A stretch of 14,487 bases of DNA from CAZTZY01 sp964617765 (lineage in GTDB: Bacteria > Pseudomonadota > Gammaproteobacteria > Pseudomonadales > DT-91). Below are positions 12,948-14,487 of the stretch, one piece after another. Position 1 is the stretch's first letter; every line of letters starts with the position of its first letter. The DNA is taken from assembly GCA_964617765.1 (NCBI GenBank), contig CAZTZY010000073.1:1-14487 (forward strand), read 5' to 3'. Under the pieces are notes generated by a model. It saw only the letters and a program-made list of their open reading frames with translations. It searched no databases and was not told the DNA's origin. The position numbers and the translations under genes are program-made.

Positions 12948-13933
12948 TGACAGCGAATTTGCCTTATCCATGGCAGCTCGATATTTGGGAATTATTGCTT
13001 AGGCAGTTTCGAGCCAAGCGATTGCCCCATGCATTGTTGATTCAGGGCGAGCCAGTGACGGGTAAACGTCATTTTGTTAATGCGCTGGGGCAAAAATTGC
13101 TATGTACCGGGAATGATGAATTTGCATGCGGCGAATGTAAAAACTGCCAATTGTTTTTGGCAGGCACACATCCTGATTTTGTCAATGTCGGGCTTGAAGA
13201 AAAAAGTAAACAAATCAAGGTAGACCAGATTCGTTCCGCTGTTGATTTTATATCAAAAACTTCGCAGCAGGGCGGCATGAAAATTGTCGTTATTGAGCCT
13301 GCCGAGCAAATGAATATCAACGCCGCCAATTCATTGCTGAAATGCCTTGAAGAGCCAGCGGGTGATAGCCTGATTATCCTTGTAAGCCATGCGCCGAATC
13401 GCTTGTTGCCCACGATACGTTCGCGTTGCCAGAATATTATTATCTACAAGCCGCAGCTGCAGCAGGCCGATAAATGGCTGGCGACATTTATTCAAAATGC
13501 AGAACAGCGCAATGCATTGATGATGTTAGCCAATAACAATCCATTATTGGCCCTGGAATATGCCGATAAAGAAATGATAGATATCTATAACAACACCATC
13601 AAACAATTGGCGGGATTACAAGCCGCCGGGGAATCGCTGGTGAAGCAGGCAGAAAAAATTGATAAGGAAGACAATATTTTGCAGTGGCTGTTTATCCAGC
13701 AAAAAATTCTCTGGTTGCTGATACAGCAGGGTTTCAATATAGGCGATTTATCCCGGTCAGGTTTGCAATCATTATCGGGTCTAGCGCAAAAACCACAGTT
13801 CCAGAAACGGGGTTATAAGCTGCTTGAAGAAGTTCAACAGGCGATAAATGAAGTGCAGGGCGTGACCAATCCGAATACATTAATGTTGATTGAAACACTG
13901 CTCATCCGTTGGCAGGCATTACTGCGGGTATAA
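12947..13933 (+). CDS. holB: DNA polymerase III subunit delta'
   Basis: Delta' is part of the clamp loader that places the beta clamp on DNA. The 328-aa AAA+ protein has a four-cysteine zinc module (Cys53, Cys61, Cys64, Cys67; CGECKNC), THPDF, NAANSLLKCLEEP (sensor region) and the SRC motif in TIRSRCQ. The P-loop position reads GEPVTGKR (34-41). It keeps GxxxxGK with Arg in place of Ser/Thr, so ATP hydrolysis is unlikely, as is known for delta'. ATG 12947 overlaps the tmk stop (TAATG) with AGGA upstream; the GTG at 12935 is less likely. The C-terminal domain (about 210-328) is poorly conserved, as usual. Confidence 0.95.
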   Translation: MTANLPYPWQLDIWELLLRQFRAKRLPHALLIQGEPVTGKRHFVNALGQKLLCTGNDEFACGECKNCQLFLAGTHPDFVNVGLEEKSKQIKVDQIRSAVDFISKTSQQGGMKIVVIEPAEQMNINAANSLLKCLEEPAGDSLIILVSHAPNRLLPTIRSRCQNIIIYKPQLQQADKWLATFIQNAEQRNALMMLANNNPLLALEYADKEMIDIYNNTIKQLAGLQAAGESLVKQAEKIDKEDNILQWLFIQQKILWLLIQQGFNIGDLSRSGLQSLSGLAQKPQFQKRGYKLLEEVQQAINEVQGVTNPNTLMLIETLLIRWQALLRV

Positions 13934-13935
13934 TC

Positions 13936-14487
13936 ATGACAGACATGACTACCATTAAAACCTGGATGATTTATGGCGCGTATGGCTATACCGGTGAATT
14001 AATTGTCGCAGAAGCCGTCAGGCGCGGCCACAGGCCTGTCATTGCGGGAAGGGACGAAGAGAAATTACTCAAGATTGCCGATCAATATGCATTAAGTTAT
14101 CGTGTTTTTCCGCTTGAAGATCCACGCAAGATAAAACACCATCTCGATGATATAGGAGTAGTGCTGAATTGCGCCGGTCCATTTTCACAAACAGCTTCGC
14201 CAATGCGCACAGCTTGTCTCGAAAAACCATGTCATTATCTCGATATTACCGGTGAAATTGATGTGTTGCAGGCCAGCTATCAAACTCACGAACAAGCTAG
14301 AAAGGCTGGTTGTGTCGTGGTGAGCGGTGTTGGTTTTGATGTGGTGCCTACCGATTTCCTGGCCTTTGCACTGAAACAGAAATTACCAACAGCAACACAT
14401 CTGGAGTTGGCTTTTGCCGGAGATGGTGGTGTAAGCCCGGGTACCGCAAAAACCATGCTGGAAATGTTAGCCAAAAAAGGCATGGTG
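13936..14487 (+). CDS. Saccharopine dehydrogenase-like NAD(P)-binding oxidoreductase (3' end outside window)
   Basis: The frame is open from ATG 13936 to the window end, giving the first 184 residues. An N-terminal Rossmann motif GAYGYTG (14-20) is followed by AGRDEEKL (about 42-49), NCAGPF and a YLDITGE motif. This is the pattern of the saccharopine dehydrogenase/trans-acting enoyl reductase family; family membership is clear, the substrate is not. It begins 2 nt after the holB stop and could be cotranscribed. In Pseudomonas and most relatives pilZ and tatD follow holB, so this gene is an insertion or replacement at that point. An annotated lysine-pathway role should not be assumed. Confidence 0.85.
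   Translation, partial: MTDMTTIKTWMIYGAYGYTGELIVAEAVRRGHRPVIAGRDEEKLLKIADQYALSYRVFPLEDPRKIKHHLDDIGVVLNCAGPFSQTASPMRTACLEKPCHYLDITGEIDVLQASYQTHEQARKAGCVVVSGVGFDVVPTDFLAFALKQKLPTATHLELAFAGDGGVSPGTAKTMLEMLAKKGMV

Noticed and set aside
1..14487. CRISPR array, IS element, prophage or defence system
   Set aside because: No regularly spaced long repeats, transposase, integrase or toxin-antitoxin pair was seen; the tRNA-Ser has no visible attachment-site duplication within the window.

Overview
The window is a chromosomal housekeeping segment of a gammaproteobacterium. The gene order closely follows the Pseudomonas-type block rne / rluC - HAD hydrolase - S49 peptidase - (maf) - yceD - rpmF - plsX - (fabD) - fabG - acpP - fabF - pabC - mltG - tmk - holB. 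AcpP, RpmF, RNase E and FabF are near-textbook gammaproteobacterial sequences. The DNA is visibly AT-rich, so a lower-GC relative of Pseudomonadales/Cellvibrionales is a reasonable guess, but the genus cannot be fixed from sequence alone.

Layout. (1) 1-3200: a minus-strand tRNA-Ser(UGA) lies downstream of minus-strand rne. Its likely promoter is embedded in a hairpin just past the rne stop. Upstream of rne is about 470 bp without a clear gene, holding a probable long structured rne leader and divergent rne/rluC promoters. (2) 3201-5815: a plus-strand run of rluC (23S rRNA pseudouridine synthase), a Gph-like HAD phosphatase and a membrane-anchored S49 peptidase, closed by a strong intrinsic terminator. 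(3) 5816-6085: an intergenic stretch with a very good sigma-70 promoter whose start point falls almost on the yceD start codon. The promoter carries three regularly spaced copies of the hexamer CGCCTA. (4) 6086-10387: the ribosome/lipid cluster yceD, rpmF, plsX, fabG, acpP, fabF. fabD, expected between plsX and fabG, is absent. acpP has its own promoter and is bracketed by two intrinsic terminators. (5) 10413-13933: a tightly packed run of pabC, mltG, tmk and holB with 4-, 11- and 1-nt overlaps. (6) 13936 to the end: a truncated saccharopine-dehydrogenase-like oxidoreductase, where pilZ and tatD usually follow holB.

How the genes work together. rne and rluC act in RNA processing and rRNA modification. 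yceD and rpmF link 23S rRNA/50S biogenesis to membrane synthesis, which is carried out by plsX (phospholipid initiation) and fabG/acpP/fabF (fatty-acid elongation). The last run supplies folate (pabC), limits glycan strand length (mltG), makes dTDP (tmk) and loads the replication clamp (holB).

No phage, IS element, CRISPR array or defence system is visible. The points most worth a second look are regulatory (the yceD promoter, acpP insulation, the rne leader) and the missing fabD and maf genes. I do not see a clear new multi-gene system here.
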